From: Minisyncoccota bacterium
GTDB lineage: Bacteria > Patescibacteriota > Minisyncoccia > Phycocordibacterales > UBA9973
Length of the DNA stretch: 32,136 nt
Reading direction: 5' to 3'
NCBI GenBank assembly: GCA_021734995.1
Contig: JAIPHX010000009.1
Location: forward strand, 1-32,136
Shown: in pieces, positions 8,212 through 17,592 of the stretch
Layout of the letters: each line of letters begins with the position of its first letter
Numbering within the stretch: the first letter of the stretch is position 1
Program-made: the position numbers and the translations under genes
The notes under the pieces: model-generated
The model's input: the letters and a program-made list of their open reading frames with translations, nothing else
Told to the model about the DNA's origin: nothing
Database searches by the model: none

Positions 8212-8655
8212 TTACTTTCTATATTTTTTCAATCTCCATTTATCAGCGATTTTTACTCTAGTCAAAGATCTCTCTAGTTCAGAAGCAAAGTGTTCGTAGT
8301 TGATATCTTCTTTGTTGATCATTTTTGCTCTAATCTCTTCTGCTCTATCTCTTGCTTGTTGAACCATATTTTCATCTAACTCAGAGATATGCTCAGCAAA
8401 ATCAGCTAAAACTGCCACCTCAGTGATTCCTTCATTTTTTTTCACTTCCACAAATCCTCCGACTACTGCTAGTGGGACATACTCTCCATTAGACAAAGCT
8501 ACTACATCTCCGGAAGATAAGTTGGCTACAAGTGGTATGTGATCTGGCAAGATAGTAATCTCTCCTGTAGTAGCAGGCAAACTCACCTGCTCTACTTCTT
8601 CTTCTAAAAGCATTTTTTCAGGTGTTACAATTTTTAATTTTAGTTTTTTTGCCAT
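8212..8655 (-). CDS. atpC: ATP synthase F1 subunit epsilon
   Basis: The 147-residue protein has both epsilon domains: the N-terminal beta sandwich (KLKIVTPEKMLLEEEVEQVSLPATTGEITILPDHIPLVANL) and a C-terminal helical part rich in Arg/Lys/Glu (about residues 95-147). Epsilon links gamma to the c-ring and can inhibit ATP hydrolysis through its C-terminal helices, which are fully present here. It is the last gene of the operon, 16 nt after atpD. Its start is preceded by AAAAA with no Shine-Dalgarno. Confidence 0.96.
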   Translation of the reverse strand: MAKKLKLKIVTPEKMLLEEEVEQVSLPATTGEITILPDHIPLVANLSSGDVVALSNGEYVPLAVVGGFVEVKKNEGITEVAVLADFAEHISELDENMVQQARDRAEEIRAKMINKEDINYEHFASELERSLTRVKIADKWRLKKYRK

Positions 8656-8671
8656 TTTTTAAATTATTTTT

Positions 8672-10036
<1,365 letters not shown>

Positions 10037-10061
10037 TTATTTAATAATTATCTAATAAATT

Positions 10062-10973
10062 TTATTCCAGCGAAGACATACCGGCGCTAATCTCCGATAT
10101 TTCTTGGGTAATTCCCGCTTGTCTTGCTTTGTTGAATACTAATGTTAAATCATCTATCATTTCTTCCGCTGCTTCAGTAGCATTTTTCATTGCTATCATT
10201 CTTGAAGACTGCTCAGAAGCGTTGGATTCCAAAATCATTTGATAAATCTGCATTGTAGTAATTTTTTCAGCCAAATCAGATACAAGCTTCTTCATATTTC
10301 CTTCAAAAATGTAATCATTTTTTACTTCTAAAGTAGGGGTTTTAAAATTTTTAAGATCTCCAAGCTGAGCCATCAACTCAAGCAGATCTGCTTTTGATAC
10401 AGGTAAGACTTGTCGGATGGTGGGTTTTTGAAGCAAGGGGGAAATAAAAGTAGTATAAGCCACAAACACCTTATCATATTTCATATTTTTAAAATCTTCG
10501 GTAATCAAAGAAGACACAGGATTGATGTCTGAAAGATTTACTGAATCTGGTATTTCTGTAAAACTAGCAATAATATTTACTCCTACTCTCTTCATAAACG
10601 CATCTCCTTTTTTACCGATCATTGCAATGCTCGCTGTCGCTTCAGGATATCCTGCTTTTTCTTTCAAAACACCGAGAGTCTTTTTTAATATTTGTGCATT
10701 ATATGCTCCACATTGACCACGATTGGAAGTAATCACCAAGAAAAGTATATTTTTTACTTCTCTTTCATTAAAATACGGATGGTCAAGATTGGCTATATTT
10801 TGACCGATAGAATTTAAAATATTCCAAGAATATTCTGCATACAAACGAGAGGCCAAAGCACTATTGACTGCACGCTTCATTTTTGAAGCAGCGACAAGCT
10901 CCATTGCTTTGGTAATTTTTTTAGTATTCTTTACCGATTTTATTCTTCTTTTAATTTCTTTTGTTCCAGCCAT
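10062..10973 (-). CDS. atpG: ATP synthase F1 subunit gamma
   Basis: The 303-residue protein has the conserved N-terminal helix (KRRIKSVKNTKKITKAMELVAASKM), the central SNRGQCGAYN segment (family consensus SDRGLCGxxN), and the C-terminal helix (SRMIAMKNATEAAEEMIDDLTLVFNKARQAGITQEISEI). It forms the rotating central shaft. It starts 3 nt after the atpA stop, implying translational coupling. Confidence 0.97.
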   Translation of the reverse strand: MAGTKEIKRRIKSVKNTKKITKAMELVAASKMKRAVNSALASRLYAEYSWNILNSIGQNIANLDHPYFNEREVKNILFLVITSNRGQCGAYNAQILKKTLGVLKEKAGYPEATASIAMIGKKGDAFMKRVGVNIIASFTEIPDSVNLSDINPVSSLITEDFKNMKYDKVFVAYTTFISPLLQKPTIRQVLPVSKADLLELMAQLGDLKNFKTPTLEVKNDYIFEGNMKKLVSDLAEKITTMQIYQMILESNASEQSSRMIAMKNATEAAEEMIDDLTLVFNKARQAGITQEISEISAGMSSLE

Positions 10974-10976
10974 TTT

Positions 10977-12476
10977 TTAATTTAAAAAACTTAATTTAAA
11001 ATCACTTATTGCTTTTTTTAATTCCTCTTCTCCTTTGTCTGTCCACATTTTCTCTTCTTTCACTTCTTTACAAAAATGTTTTGCGTTATTTTCTGCATAT
11101 TCAATCAAACCTTGTTCAAATTCTTTAATTCTTTCAAGAGGGACATCATCCATGTGTCCACGAGTAAGTGCATATAAAGATACTACTTGGTTCACAGTGA
11201 CCATTGGAGAATATTGTGGTTGTTTTAATATTTCCACAGCTCTTTTCCCTCTTTCCAATTGCTTTTTAGTAGCTTCATCTAGATCAGAACCAAACTGAGC
11301 AAAAGCTTCTAACTCTCTATATTGAGCAAGGTCAAGCTTCAAAGTTCCTGCAACCTTTTTCATTGCTTTTATTTGTGCAGTAGATCCTACGCGAGAAACA
11401 GAAAGACCAACGTTCACAGCAGGACGCACTCCTTTATAAAACAAATCAGTCTCTAGGAATATTTGTCCATCTGTAATAGAAATCACATTTGTAGGAATAT
11501 ATGCGGACACATCACCAGCCTGTGTTTCAATGATAGGTAAAGCTGTGATACTTCCTCCACCATATTCTTTGTTTCTACGACATGCTCTTTCCAAAAGTCT
11601 TGAGTGAAGATAAAAAACATCTCCAGGGTATGCTTCACGACCTGGGGGTCTTCTAAGTAAAAGAGAAATTTCTCTATAAGCAGAAGCATGCTTGGATAAA
11701 TCATCATAGATAATCAAAACATCTTTTCCTTGATCCATGAAATATTCTGCAATAGCCACACCTGTGTAAGGAGCAAGATATGACATCGCTGCAGTTTCAG
11801 CAGCAGATGCTTTTACTATAACTGTATATTTCATTGCCCCACCTTCTGCAAGTCTAGTTTCAAGTTTGCGAAGTTTGGAATCTTTTTGACCAATAGATAC
11901 ATATACACATATCATATCTTGATCGGATTGATTTAAAATAGTGTCTATCGCAAGAGCAGTTTTACCTGTCTGCCTATCTCCAATGATAAGCTCACGTTGT
12001 CCACGACCGATTGGAATAATCGCATCAATAACTTTTATACCTGTAGCGACAGGCTGATCTACTGTTTGTCTTGTCACAACCCCAGGAGCTACTTTTTCTA
12101 TTTTGTTTGATTGGCTAGATTTTATATTTGCTTTTCCATCTACAGGTAATCCAATTGCATTTACAACTCTTCCAAGTAATTCATCTGCTACAGCTACTTC
12201 CAAAATTTTTCCTGTTGCCTTTACTTCTTCTCCTTCTTTAATTTTAGAAAAATCTCCAAGTATCACAACACCAACCTTGTCTTCTTCTAGGTTTAGAGCT
12301 ACTCCCACTTCTCCTCGAGCAAAAGAAACCATTTCAGAAGCTTTTAGATCTTGTAGGCCTGAAACAGAAACAATACCATCAAAAACTTCTAAAACCTTAC
12401 CTACTTTTTCAGCTTGCACTTCGGCTGAAAATTTTTCTATCTCTCTTTTTAAGTTTTCTACTATTATATTTGTCAT
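10977..12476 (-). CDS. atpA: ATP synthase F1 subunit alpha
   Basis: The 499-residue protein has the P-loop GDRQTGKT (about 166-173), Walker [13 protein letters not shown], the [24 protein letters not shown] block, and the [10 protein letters not shown] segment with the interface arginine. It forms the non-catalytic nucleotide-binding sites of the hexamer. It starts 3 nt after the atpH stop. The sequence before the ATG is A-rich and has no Shine-Dalgarno. Confidence 0.98.
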   Translation of the reverse strand: MTNIIVENLKREIEKFSAEVQAEKVGKVLEVFDGIVSVSGLQDLKASEMVSFARGEVGVALNLEEDKVGVVILGDFSKIKEGEEVKATGKILEVAVADELLGRVVNAIGLPVDGKANIKSSQSNKIEKVAPGVVTRQTVDQPVATGIKVIDAIIPIGRGQRELIIGDRQTGKTALAIDTILNQSDQDMICVYVSIGQKDSKLRKLETRLAEGGAMKYTVIVKASAAETAAMSYLAPYTGVAIAEYFMDQGKDVLIIYDDLSKHASAYREISLLLRRPPGREAYPGDVFYLHSRLLERACRRNKEYGGGSITALPIIETQAGDVSAYIPTNVISITDGQIFLETDLFYKGVRPAVNVGLSVSRVGSTAQIKAMKKVAGTLKLDLAQYRELEAFAQFGSDLDEATKKQLERGKRAVEILKQPQYSPMVTVNQVVSLYALTRGHMDDVPLERIKEFEQGLIEYAENNAKHFCKEVKEEKMWTDKGEEELKKAISDFKLSFLN

Positions 12477-12479
12477 TTT

Positions 12480-12887
12480 TTATCTTGTTATGTAAGCTTG
12501 TAATTTTTGAATTTTATTTTTAATTGTATTGTCCAATAATTCATCTTGTGCCTCTACCCTTATTCCTCCTATCAAATCTTCCTGTATTGATTCTTCAAAC
12601 TCTATCTCTTTGGCGGTGTATCTATTTTTGAGTATTTCTTTTAATTCATCTTTTTCTCTATTTCCCAAAGATCTGGCTGTCTGGAGTGTGGCTACTATTT
12701 TTTGTTCTTCTTTATTTATAATTTTTTCTAAATTTTTTAAAATAATTGGGGCTTTAAACAAAAGTCGTTTTTTGTAAAGAAACTGAGTGACTTTTTGAAG
12801 AGCCTCTGAAAATTCTCCACCCTCTTTTCCTTTTAAAGAAAGGTATATGGCTCTTGCTATGTCGTTTTGTTTCTTTGACGAATTCAT
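12480..12887 (-). CDS. atpH: ATP synthase subunit delta (OSCP), short form
   Basis: The 135-residue protein is shorter than typical bacterial delta (about 175-180). The C-terminal end, IGGIRVEAQDELLDNTIKNKIQKL, is the recognisable OSCP signature, and the N-terminal AIYLSL matches the family's start. The shortening seems to come from the N-terminal helical domain and the linker. Position between atpF and atpA supports the call. It connects the peripheral stalk to alpha. The gap to atpF is 1 nt. Confidence 0.88.
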   Translation of the reverse strand: MNSSKKQNDIARAIYLSLKGKEGGEFSEALQKVTQFLYKKRLLFKAPIILKNLEKIINKEEQKIVATLQTARSLGNREKDELKEILKNRYTAKEIEFEESIQEDLIGGIRVEAQDELLDNTIKNKIQKLQAYITR

Positions 12888-12888
12888 T

Positions 12889-13383
12889 TTATTTTATATT
12901 TTTTAAATCTTCTATAGACCTTTGGTCAAAAGAAGAATCCATTTTACCTGCCAAAAGTCTTTCCGCCATTTTTACAGCCACCAAAGATACTTCTTTTTTG
13001 GCTTCTGCAATCATTTTTTCTTTTTCTGCTTCTAGTGTTTTCTTTCCATTATCTATTAGAATTTTTACTTCATTCTTAGCTTCTTCCAGCATTTCATTTT
13101 TCTTATCATTTGCTTCTTTTTTACTTTCTTTTATAAAATCATTTGCTTCAGCTCTTGCTTTTGCTAATGTTTCTTCATATTCTTTGGTAGTCTTGGCTAA
13201 ATTTTCTTCACAAATCTTTGCATCTTTTAATCCTTTTTCTATTTTTTCACTTCTCTCTGCCATTAACTTTTGTAATGGTTTTAAGGCATAAAAATATAAT
13301 ACAGTAAGTACTACCGCAAAATTAAATATTTGCGCTACTATTAATTTCCAATCTATATGAAATGTTTCAATTATTGATTCCAT
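12889..13383 (-). CDS. atpF: ATP synthase F0 subunit b
   Basis: The 164-residue protein has one N-terminal membrane helix (LIVAQIFNFAVVLTVLYFYALKPL), then a long charged Lys/Glu/Ala coiled coil, as expected for the peripheral stalk. Position between atpE and atpH agrees. The spacer to atpE is 90 nt and contains two potential hairpins. A single b gene is present, so a homodimer is expected. Confidence 0.95.
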   Translation of the reverse strand: MESIIETFHIDWKLIVAQIFNFAVVLTVLYFYALKPLQKLMAERSEKIEKGLKDAKICEENLAKTTKEYEETLAKARAEANDFIKESKKEANDKKNEMLEEAKNEVKILIDNGKKTLEAEKEKMIAEAKKEVSLVAVKMAERLLAGKMDSSFDQRSIEDLKNIK

Positions 13384-13417
13384 TCGGTTTTAAAATTATT
13401 TTTATAATAAACATACA

Positions 13418-13455
13418 GCCCTTGTCTAAGGCAACTAGCTCCAAAAAGAAGCTAA
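13418..13455 (-). other. Two hairpins between atpE and atpF
   Basis: Two inverted repeats lie in the c-b spacer: 13435-13455 (CTAGCTCC/GAAGCTAA around an A5 loop, one or two wobble pairs on the minus-strand RNA) and 13418-13432 (CCTT/AAGG with a flanking G-C). No U-run follows either, so neither is a standard terminator. They may stabilise the upstream atpE message or reduce passage to atpF. Confidence 0.45.
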
Positions 13456-13471
13456 TTGCATTATGCTAGTG

Positions 13472-13810
<339 letters not shown>

Positions 13811-13825
13811 ATACGCCCTCTCACT

Positions 13826-14782
13826 CTACACTACTACTGCATCTTTTTTTCCATGATCTCTTAAAACTTCTAAATTTTCTTGTACCGTGTTATTTTCATT
13901 TTTGGAATGCTCATTGTGTTCATGTTCTTCTTCGTGGTCATGATCACTAGCTGAAATAGTAAAGTAAACCACCAGAAGAATAGAAAAGATCAAAGCTTGA
14001 ATCACTCCAACTAATATTTCCAAAAACAAAAAAGGAATCGGTACTACATAAGCCACCAAGGCGGTCATAGAGACCAGAAGCACTTCTCCTGCAAATACAT
14101 TTCCAAATAGACGGAAAGAAAGAGAAGCAATTTTTGCAAATTCTCCTATAATCTCAATCAATCCTATAAAGAAAGTAATCGGGGCTACTATTATCACAGT
14201 CGGGTCTTTTCTTACTTTTCTAAAGATATCTCCCAACGCCTTAAGATTAACATATTTATTCAAAACTTTCCAAAAACCTAAAGAAAATATACCAAAGATG
14301 TTTGCACCTACCACTCCCATAATAGATAAGGCAATAGTAGTATTAATATCAGCAGTACCTCCACGCAGGAATGGAATAAATGATAGACCATGTTCCCCTT
14401 CATGAATAATTCCAAATCCACCAAAAGGCATAATACCTAGCCAGTTGTTTGCTAAGATAAAAAAGAAAGCAGATATAGCTATTGGAAATATTCTCAAAGA
14501 TAATTTTCTATCCCCTGTCACTTGATCGCAAAGAGACAAAGCTCCATCAATGATGATTTCAAATACATTTTGGATTCCTTTTGGGATTTCTTTTATTTTT
14601 GATTTTAAAAATAAAGCAATAACAATCAAAGCTAAAACTGCCACCCAAGAAGTCAGCAAAGCATTGGTAATAGGAAATTCTTTGGAATGATTGATAGGTT
14701 CAGCAAAAAGAGTAATCTCGTGAGCCAACTCTTCATGTCCAGTTTCAGTATTTGAATTTTCTGTTGTATTGGTCTTTGCCAT
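13826..14782 (-). CDS. atpB: ATP synthase F0 subunit a
   Basis: The 318-residue multi-pass membrane protein contains the essential arginine in the ASLSFRLFGNVFAGE segment and the following helix FLFLEILVGVIQALIFSILLVVYF, both diagnostic for subunit a. It forms the proton half-channels beside the c-ring. It has a 40-residue N-terminal extension and an odd hydrophilic C-terminal tail (residues 280-318) that starts with a His/Glu/Asp-rich cluster (DHDHEEEHEHNEH). The start follows an A/T-rich region with no Shine-Dalgarno. Confidence 0.97.
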   Translation of the reverse strand: MAKTNTTENSNTETGHEELAHEITLFAEPINHSKEFPITNALLTSWVAVLALIVIALFLKSKIKEIPKGIQNVFEIIIDGALSLCDQVTGDRKLSLRIFPIAISAFFFILANNWLGIMPFGGFGIIHEGEHGLSFIPFLRGGTADINTTIALSIMGVVGANIFGIFSLGFWKVLNKYVNLKALGDIFRKVRKDPTVIIVAPITFFIGLIEIIGEFAKIASLSFRLFGNVFAGEVLLVSMTALVAYVVPIPFLFLEILVGVIQALIFSILLVVYFTISASDHDHEEEHEHNEHSKNENNTVQENLEVLRDHGKKDAVVV

Positions 14783-14802
14783 TTTTATTATTTAAAAATT
14801 TT

Positions 14803-15147
14803 TTAATTTTTGATTTGTCTATTTCTTTCTTCTCTCTCTTCTCTCTCATCAGCTTCTTTTACCTCATCTGGTATGCTACAAATAAATTTTCTCTTAGGGG
14901 CGTCTGTTTTTTCCATTTTCTTGATGTGTTTCAAAGTAGCTTTCACTATTCCAAAACAAGAAATTGCAAAACTCAATCCTACCATCCCCAAAAAAAACCA
15001 AGGTTTTGTATCATACTTTGTATCCAGGTATTTACCCAAAAACAAACCAACAATAAGTGGTGTCACAATCCATGAAGATATTTCAGTGAAAATCTTAACT
15101 GCTGGTTGCCACCATCCATTTTTTGTATTGTTTTTTTCTTCTTTCAC
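14803..15147 (-). CDS. atpZ: AtpZ/AtpI-type small ATP synthase accessory protein
   Basis: A two-helix membrane protein of 114 residues: helix 1 around FTEISSWIVTPLIVGLFLGKYLD and helix 2 around WFFLGMVGLSFAISCFGIV, with a charged C-terminal tail rich in Glu/Arg. Position as first gene of the operon and the GLFLGKYLD..PWFFLGM pattern match the AtpZ/AtpI family, linked to Mg2+ supply or c-ring assembly. The frame runs upstream to a TTG at 15207, but that stretch contains the promoter; I choose the GTG at 15145-15147, about 25 nt after the predicted transcription start. Confidence 0.8.
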   Translation of the reverse strand: MKEEKNNTKNGWWQPAVKIFTEISSWIVTPLIVGLFLGKYLDTKYDTKPWFFLGMVGLSFAISCFGIVKATLKHIKKMEKTDAPKRKFICSIPDEVKEADEREEREERNRQIKN

Positions 15148-15178
15148 AAAAATAAAAGCCCTTTTAAGACTTTCGTGT

Positions 15179-15207
15179 ATTATAAAACAAAAGCATCCTT
15201 GATGCAA
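15179..15207 (-). promoter_or_regulatory. Promoter of the ATP synthase operon
   Basis: TTGCAT (15202-15207) and a perfect TATAAT (15179-15184) are separated by 17 bp on the minus strand. The predicted start is near 15172. TTGCAT is also the -35 found 17 bp from the trhO -10, suggesting a local consensus. Confidence 0.65.
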
Positions 15208-15222
15208 ATTTTATATAATAGG

Positions 15223-15236
15223 AACCCTTTTGGGTT
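15223..15236 (-). terminator. Small hairpin directly after tRNA-Ile
   Basis: AACCC-AAAA-GGGTT on the minus strand begins 2 nt after the tRNA discriminator base. It may guide 3'-end processing or partial termination. Only an interrupted T-run follows, so it is weak as a terminator. Confidence 0.35.
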
Positions 15237-15237
15237 G

Positions 15238-15309
15238 TGCGCGTGCTTGGAATCGGACCAAGGACCTCTGTCTTATCAGGACAGCGTTCTACCACTGAAC
15301 TACACGCGC
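15238..15309 (-). tRNA. tRNA-Ile (anticodon GAU)
   Basis: A complete cloverleaf can be drawn on the minus strand: acceptor GCGCGTG/CACGCGC, D arm GTTC-AGTGGTA-GAAC, anticodon arm CTGTC-CTGATAA-GACAG with anticodon GAT, variable AGGTC, T arm CTTGG-TTCGATT-CCAAG, discriminator A. The CCA end is not encoded (CAA follows), so CCA must be added by nucleotidyltransferase. The D loop is short. It lies upstream of the ATP operon promoter on the same strand. Confidence 0.95.
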
Positions 15310-15420
15310 TTTAACTTGTATAAATAAACTAAATAGCACTTAAATCAGTCCCCTTTTTATACAATCCAAACTATACCAAAAAAAATCTTTTGGAGCAAAC
15401 TACATCCATTACATAAACAC

Positions 15421-15450
15421 AAAAACACTTCCCTTGCGAGAAGTGTTTTT
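15421..15450. terminator. Strong bidirectional intrinsic terminator after the RRM gene
   Basis: An 11-bp perfect stem AAAAACACTTC/GAAGTGTTTTT with an 8-nt loop lies 24 nt after the RRM stop, with T5 on the minus strand. The symmetrical A/T ends make it work in both directions. It separates the RRM gene from tRNA-Ile. Confidence 0.85.
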
Positions 15451-15474
15451 GAATAGAAAGACTAAACTTTTGTT

Positions 15475-15804
15475 TTAGTATTCTCTACGGGATTGGTTGT
15501 ATCCACCAGATCCGCCTCTATTATTAGAGAATCCACCAGTTCTTGGGGGACGATCTTCCATTGGACGAGCTTCATTAACTGTAAGTCTGCGTCCTTCGAA
15601 CTCTTTGTCGTTAAACATTTCGATTGCTTTTGTGGCATCTTCTTGAGACTCCATTTCAACGAAACCGAAACCTTTAGAACGACCGGACATTTTGTCCATA
15701 ATAATAGCGACTGATAATACATTACCAGCTTGACTAAAGTATTCTTTTAAAGAATCGTCTTTAGTAGTGTAAGGGATTCCCCCTACATATAGCTTTGTAG
15801 CCAT
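15475..15804 (-). CDS. Single-RRM RNA-binding protein with Gly-rich tail
   Basis: The 109-residue protein has one RRM (residues 1-82) with RNP2 LYVGGI and RNP1 SKGFGFVEM, followed by a Gly/Arg/Asn-rich tail (GGFSNNRGGSGGYNQSRREY). This is the plan of the bacterial RNP-1 proteins known as cold-induced RNA chaperones in cyanobacteria. The frame extends 11 codons upstream, but the ATG at 15802-15804 follows GGGAG at good spacing and starts MATKLYVGGIPY as the family does. It is monocistronic, with a long leader and a terminator of its own. Autoregulation through the leader is inferred. Confidence 0.92.
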   Translation of the reverse strand: MATKLYVGGIPYTTKDDSLKEYFSQAGNVLSVAIIMDKMSGRSKGFGFVEMESQEDATKAIEMFNDKEFEGRRLTVNEARPMEDRPPRTGGFSNNRGGSGGYNQSRREY

Positions 15805-15812
15805 ACTTGTTT

Positions 15813-15935
15813 CTCCCGTTTTCAAAAAACCGGGCAAAAACTAATTATAATGCTCATAAAAACAGAGTAGACATTCCCCTATTTGAAATGAACGTAGAAT
15901 ACTCTTGCACTAACTTAACTAAATTGTTTGCCCGG
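15813..15935 (-). promoter_or_regulatory. Potential RNA switch in the RRM gene leader
   Basis: On the minus-strand RNA the Shine-Dalgarno GGGAG (15813-15817) overlaps the 3' arm of a hairpin CCCG..TTTT/AAAA..CGGG (15815-15834). The 5' arm of that hairpin is also part of TTTGCCCGG (15830-15838), which is the exact complement of CCGGGCAAA about 95 nt upstream (15927-15935). Pairing of these 9-nt segments would open the hairpin and free the Shine-Dalgarno. Two exclusive states are thus encoded. An additional imperfect stem pairs GAGTA near 15905 with TACTC near 15866. Confidence 0.5.
15844..15849 (-). promoter_or_regulatory. Possible proximal -10 box of the RRM gene
   Basis: A perfect TATAAT on the minus strand would start a short leader of about 33 nt that contains only the Shine-Dalgarno hairpin, not the upstream anti-hairpin segment. 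The -35 region is weak. Confidence 0.35.
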
Positions 15936-15988
15936 AAAACCAAACTTACAATATAAACAAAAGTTATCTTGAGAAACTACTGCGGGTA

Positions 15989-15997
15989 TTATAGCAT
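15989..15997 (-). promoter_or_regulatory. Distal extended -10 promoter of the RRM gene
   Basis: TGC-TATAAT on the minus strand (hexamer 15989-15994) predicts a start near 15982 and a leader of about 180 nt. That is far longer than the leaders of neighbouring genes. Confidence 0.5.
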
Positions 15998-16044
15998 AGA
16001 TTGCAATAAAAAGATAGTCTTGTACAGTTAACAACCTTTACATT

Positions 16045-16311
16045 TTATCTATAAATATCATGATCTCCAACCGATAAGATATATGCTATGTTTTTGTTAG
16101 TTTTTGGATAAGAAAATATTACCCGATACCTATAATTAATATAAAAACTATATCTATCTTTTAAAATACCTTTTAATTTGTGTACTTTTAATTGTTGATG
16201 ATTTTTAGGGTTTTCAAAAGAAGAAAGTTTGTCTAGAACTTCTTCTTGCAAATCGGAACTCAATTTGTTTAATTGTCTAATAAAAATAGGTGCAAAAATA
16301 AGAGTCAGCAT
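16045..16311 (-). CDS. RelE/ParE-superfamily toxin
   Basis: The 88-residue protein has the RelE/ParE fold pattern: an N-terminal strand and two helices (FIRQLNKLSSDLQEEVLDKL), then the core LKVHKLKGILKDRYSFYINYRYRVIFSY and the end GDHDIYR. This pattern belongs to the mRNA-interferase or gyrase-type toxins of type II systems; which activity applies cannot be told from sequence. It starts 1 nt after the antitoxin stop, implying coupled translation. The genes downstream run separately. Confidence 0.88.
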   Translation of the reverse strand: MLTLIFAPIFIRQLNKLSSDLQEEVLDKLSSFENPKNHQQLKVHKLKGILKDRYSFYINYRYRVIFSYPKTNKNIAYILSVGDHDIYR

Positions 16312-16312
16312 G

Positions 16313-16534
16313 CTATTTTATTTTCTTCATTAAATTCCTTGCATCTCCTTTTAAACCTTTCCCCATAGAAATTTCTTGTTCAGCTAATAAAACCTGCCTG
16401 ACTGCTTCTTCTTCACTAGCCATTTTTAAAGCACGACGAATAACATCAGCTTTGTTGGAACCATATCCTGATTCTACTAAATTATTTAAACTTTTTTCTA
16501 ATTCCATTGTAAGTGGCACAGATATAGTACTCAT
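16313..16534 (-). CDS. Ribbon-helix-helix antitoxin (ParD/CopG-like)
   Basis: The 73-residue protein has an N-terminal strand MSTISVPLTMELEKSL followed by two helices with SGYGSNKADVIRRALKMASEEE, the ParD/CopG ribbon-helix-helix signature. The C-terminal part would wrap the toxin. It precedes the toxin, the usual order, and an upstream perfect palindrome is a likely operator for its own repression. Confidence 0.88.
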   Translation of the reverse strand: MSTISVPLTMELEKSLNNLVESGYGSNKADVIRRALKMASEEEAVRQVLLAEQEISMGKGLKGDARNLMKKIK

Positions 16535-16558
16535 AGGTTCTCTAATCTATATATTAAA

Positions 16559-16592
16559 ATTATAATAATCCTATATTATCATATGATAATAT
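16559..16592 (-). promoter_or_regulatory. Toxin-antitoxin promoter with 20-bp palindromic operator
   Basis: The perfect palindrome ATATTATCATATGATAATAT (16573-16592) covers the expected -35 position of a TATAAT -10 box (16559-16564, minus strand). A ribbon-helix-helix dimer bound there would block RNA polymerase, the standard autoregulation of these systems. The predicted start is near 16552, 18 nt before the antitoxin ATG. Confidence 0.7.
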
Positions 16593-16604
16593 CATACGCA
16601 AATA

Positions 16605-17567
16605 TTACTCCTCTTCTTCCCCCGTCTCACCAGATTCTAGAGCATTAAAAATATCATACATATCACCTTCCATAATAGCAGGTAGATTGTGCCATGATTT
16701 TTTTAGGCGATGATCAGTAAGTCTGTCTTGTGGAAAATTGTATGTGCGAATCTTTTCACTTCTATCCCCTGTACCAATCTGATCTTTACGTTCTCCTGCG
16801 TATTTTTTAGCTTCTTCTTCTTCTTTCAATTGCTGTAATTTTGCAGTTAGAATATTCATAGCTTTTTCGCGATTGGCTTGCTGACTGCGTTCATTGGTAG
16901 ATCGGACATCTATCCCTGTGGGCTTGTGAATCAACCTCACTGCTGTCTCTACTTTATTGACATTCTGCCCTCCCTTACCACCAGAGCGAGAATATTCCAT
17001 TTCAATATCTGTTGGATTTATTTCAAAGTTTACTTTTTTACGAATAGGTAAAATGGCAACAGAGGCAGTAGAAGTGTGCACTCTGCCATTTTTTTCAGTA
17101 GCAGGTACTCTTTGTACTCTGTGCACTCCTGTCTCATAACGCATTTTTTTATACACATCCTTACCTTTAATTTCAAAACTAGCTTCCCTGTACCCACCAA
17201 TATCATTTTTGGATTCATAATTTACTTTCCACTGCCATTTTTCTGCTTCTGCTAATCTTTCATACATGTGAGCAATCTCCCAAGCAAACAAAGCTGCTTC
17301 GTCTCCCCCTGCTCCTGCTCTTACTTCTAATACAATCTCTGTGGCAATCTCTTCCTCTTCTTTTTCTTTATCTAAGATATCTTGAATTTGTTTTTCTATA
17401 TTCTCTCTTTCTGTTTGCAAACCAAGAAGTTCTTTAGTTGCGAGTTCGTGAAGTTCATCATCACCTCCCATCATCTCTCTAACTTCTGCTTCCTTGCGCT
17501 CTAAGTTCTCCAGCATATCAGCCAGATAACTTGTATTATGATTCTTTTTTAATTCTTCAATATTCAT
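16605..17567 (-). CDS. prfA: Peptide chain release factor 1
   Basis: The 320-residue protein is somewhat shorter than the usual 355-360, mainly at the N-terminal helical domain. It has the stop-codon-reading PAT motif (155-157, in [10 protein letters not shown]), which marks RF1 (UAA/UAG), and the catalytic GGQ (199-201, in [12 protein letters not shown]). It has its own -10 box 6 nt before ATG, after the rpmE terminator. The absence of any TGA stop codon in this window gives RF1 special weight here. No RF2 or PrmC gene is in view. Confidence 0.97.
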   Translation of the reverse strand: MNIEELKKNHNTSYLADMLENLERKEAEVREMMGGDDELHELATKELLGLQTERENIEKQIQDILDKEKEEEEIATEIVLEVRAGAGGDEAALFAWEIAHMYERLAEAEKWQWKVNYESKNDIGGYREASFEIKGKDVYKKMRYETGVHRVQRVPATEKNGRVHTSTASVAILPIRKKVNFEINPTDIEMEYSRSGGKGGQNVNKVETAVRLIHKPTGIDVRSTNERSQQANREKAMNILTAKLQQLKEEEEAKKYAGERKDQIGTGDRSEKIRTYNFPQDRLTDHRLKKSWHNLPAIMEGDMYDIFNALESGETGEEEE

Positions 17568-17573
17568 AGATAT

Positions 17574-17579
17574 ATTATA
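17574..17579 (-). promoter_or_regulatory. -10 box of prfA
   Basis: TATAAT on the minus strand ends exactly 6 nt (ATATCT) before the prfA ATG, predicting a leaderless mRNA. It lies 15 bp downstream of the rpmE terminator stem. Confidence 0.55.
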
Positions 17580-17592
17580 TTACATATTACGC

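Noticed and set aside
12480-12887. Frameshift or truncation in atpH because it is 40 residues short
   Set aside because: The C-terminal OSCP signature is intact, both boundaries abut neighbouring genes within 1-3 nt and no second fragment is seen; it is a short form.
12854-13291. 145-codon plus-strand open frame antisense to atpF
   Set aside because: Ser/Phe-rich translation is typical of the complement of a Lys/Glu/Ala coiled coil; atpF is certain.
15147-15207. Upstream TTG start of the AtpZ-like gene, giving 20 more residues
   Set aside because: The segment contains a perfect TATAAT with TTGCAT 17 bp upstream, and the added residues match nothing in the family; the GTG at 15147 fits the promoter.
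15310-15420. Promoter of tRNA-Ile
   Set aside because: Several AT-rich -10-like boxes exist (for example TTGTATAAA) but none has a convincing -35 or spacing, so no single site is called.
15462-15722. 86-codon frame overlapping the RRM gene on the same strand in another phase
   Set aside because: The RRM frame carries RNP1/RNP2 motifs, a Shine-Dalgarno and a family-typical start; the alternative has none.
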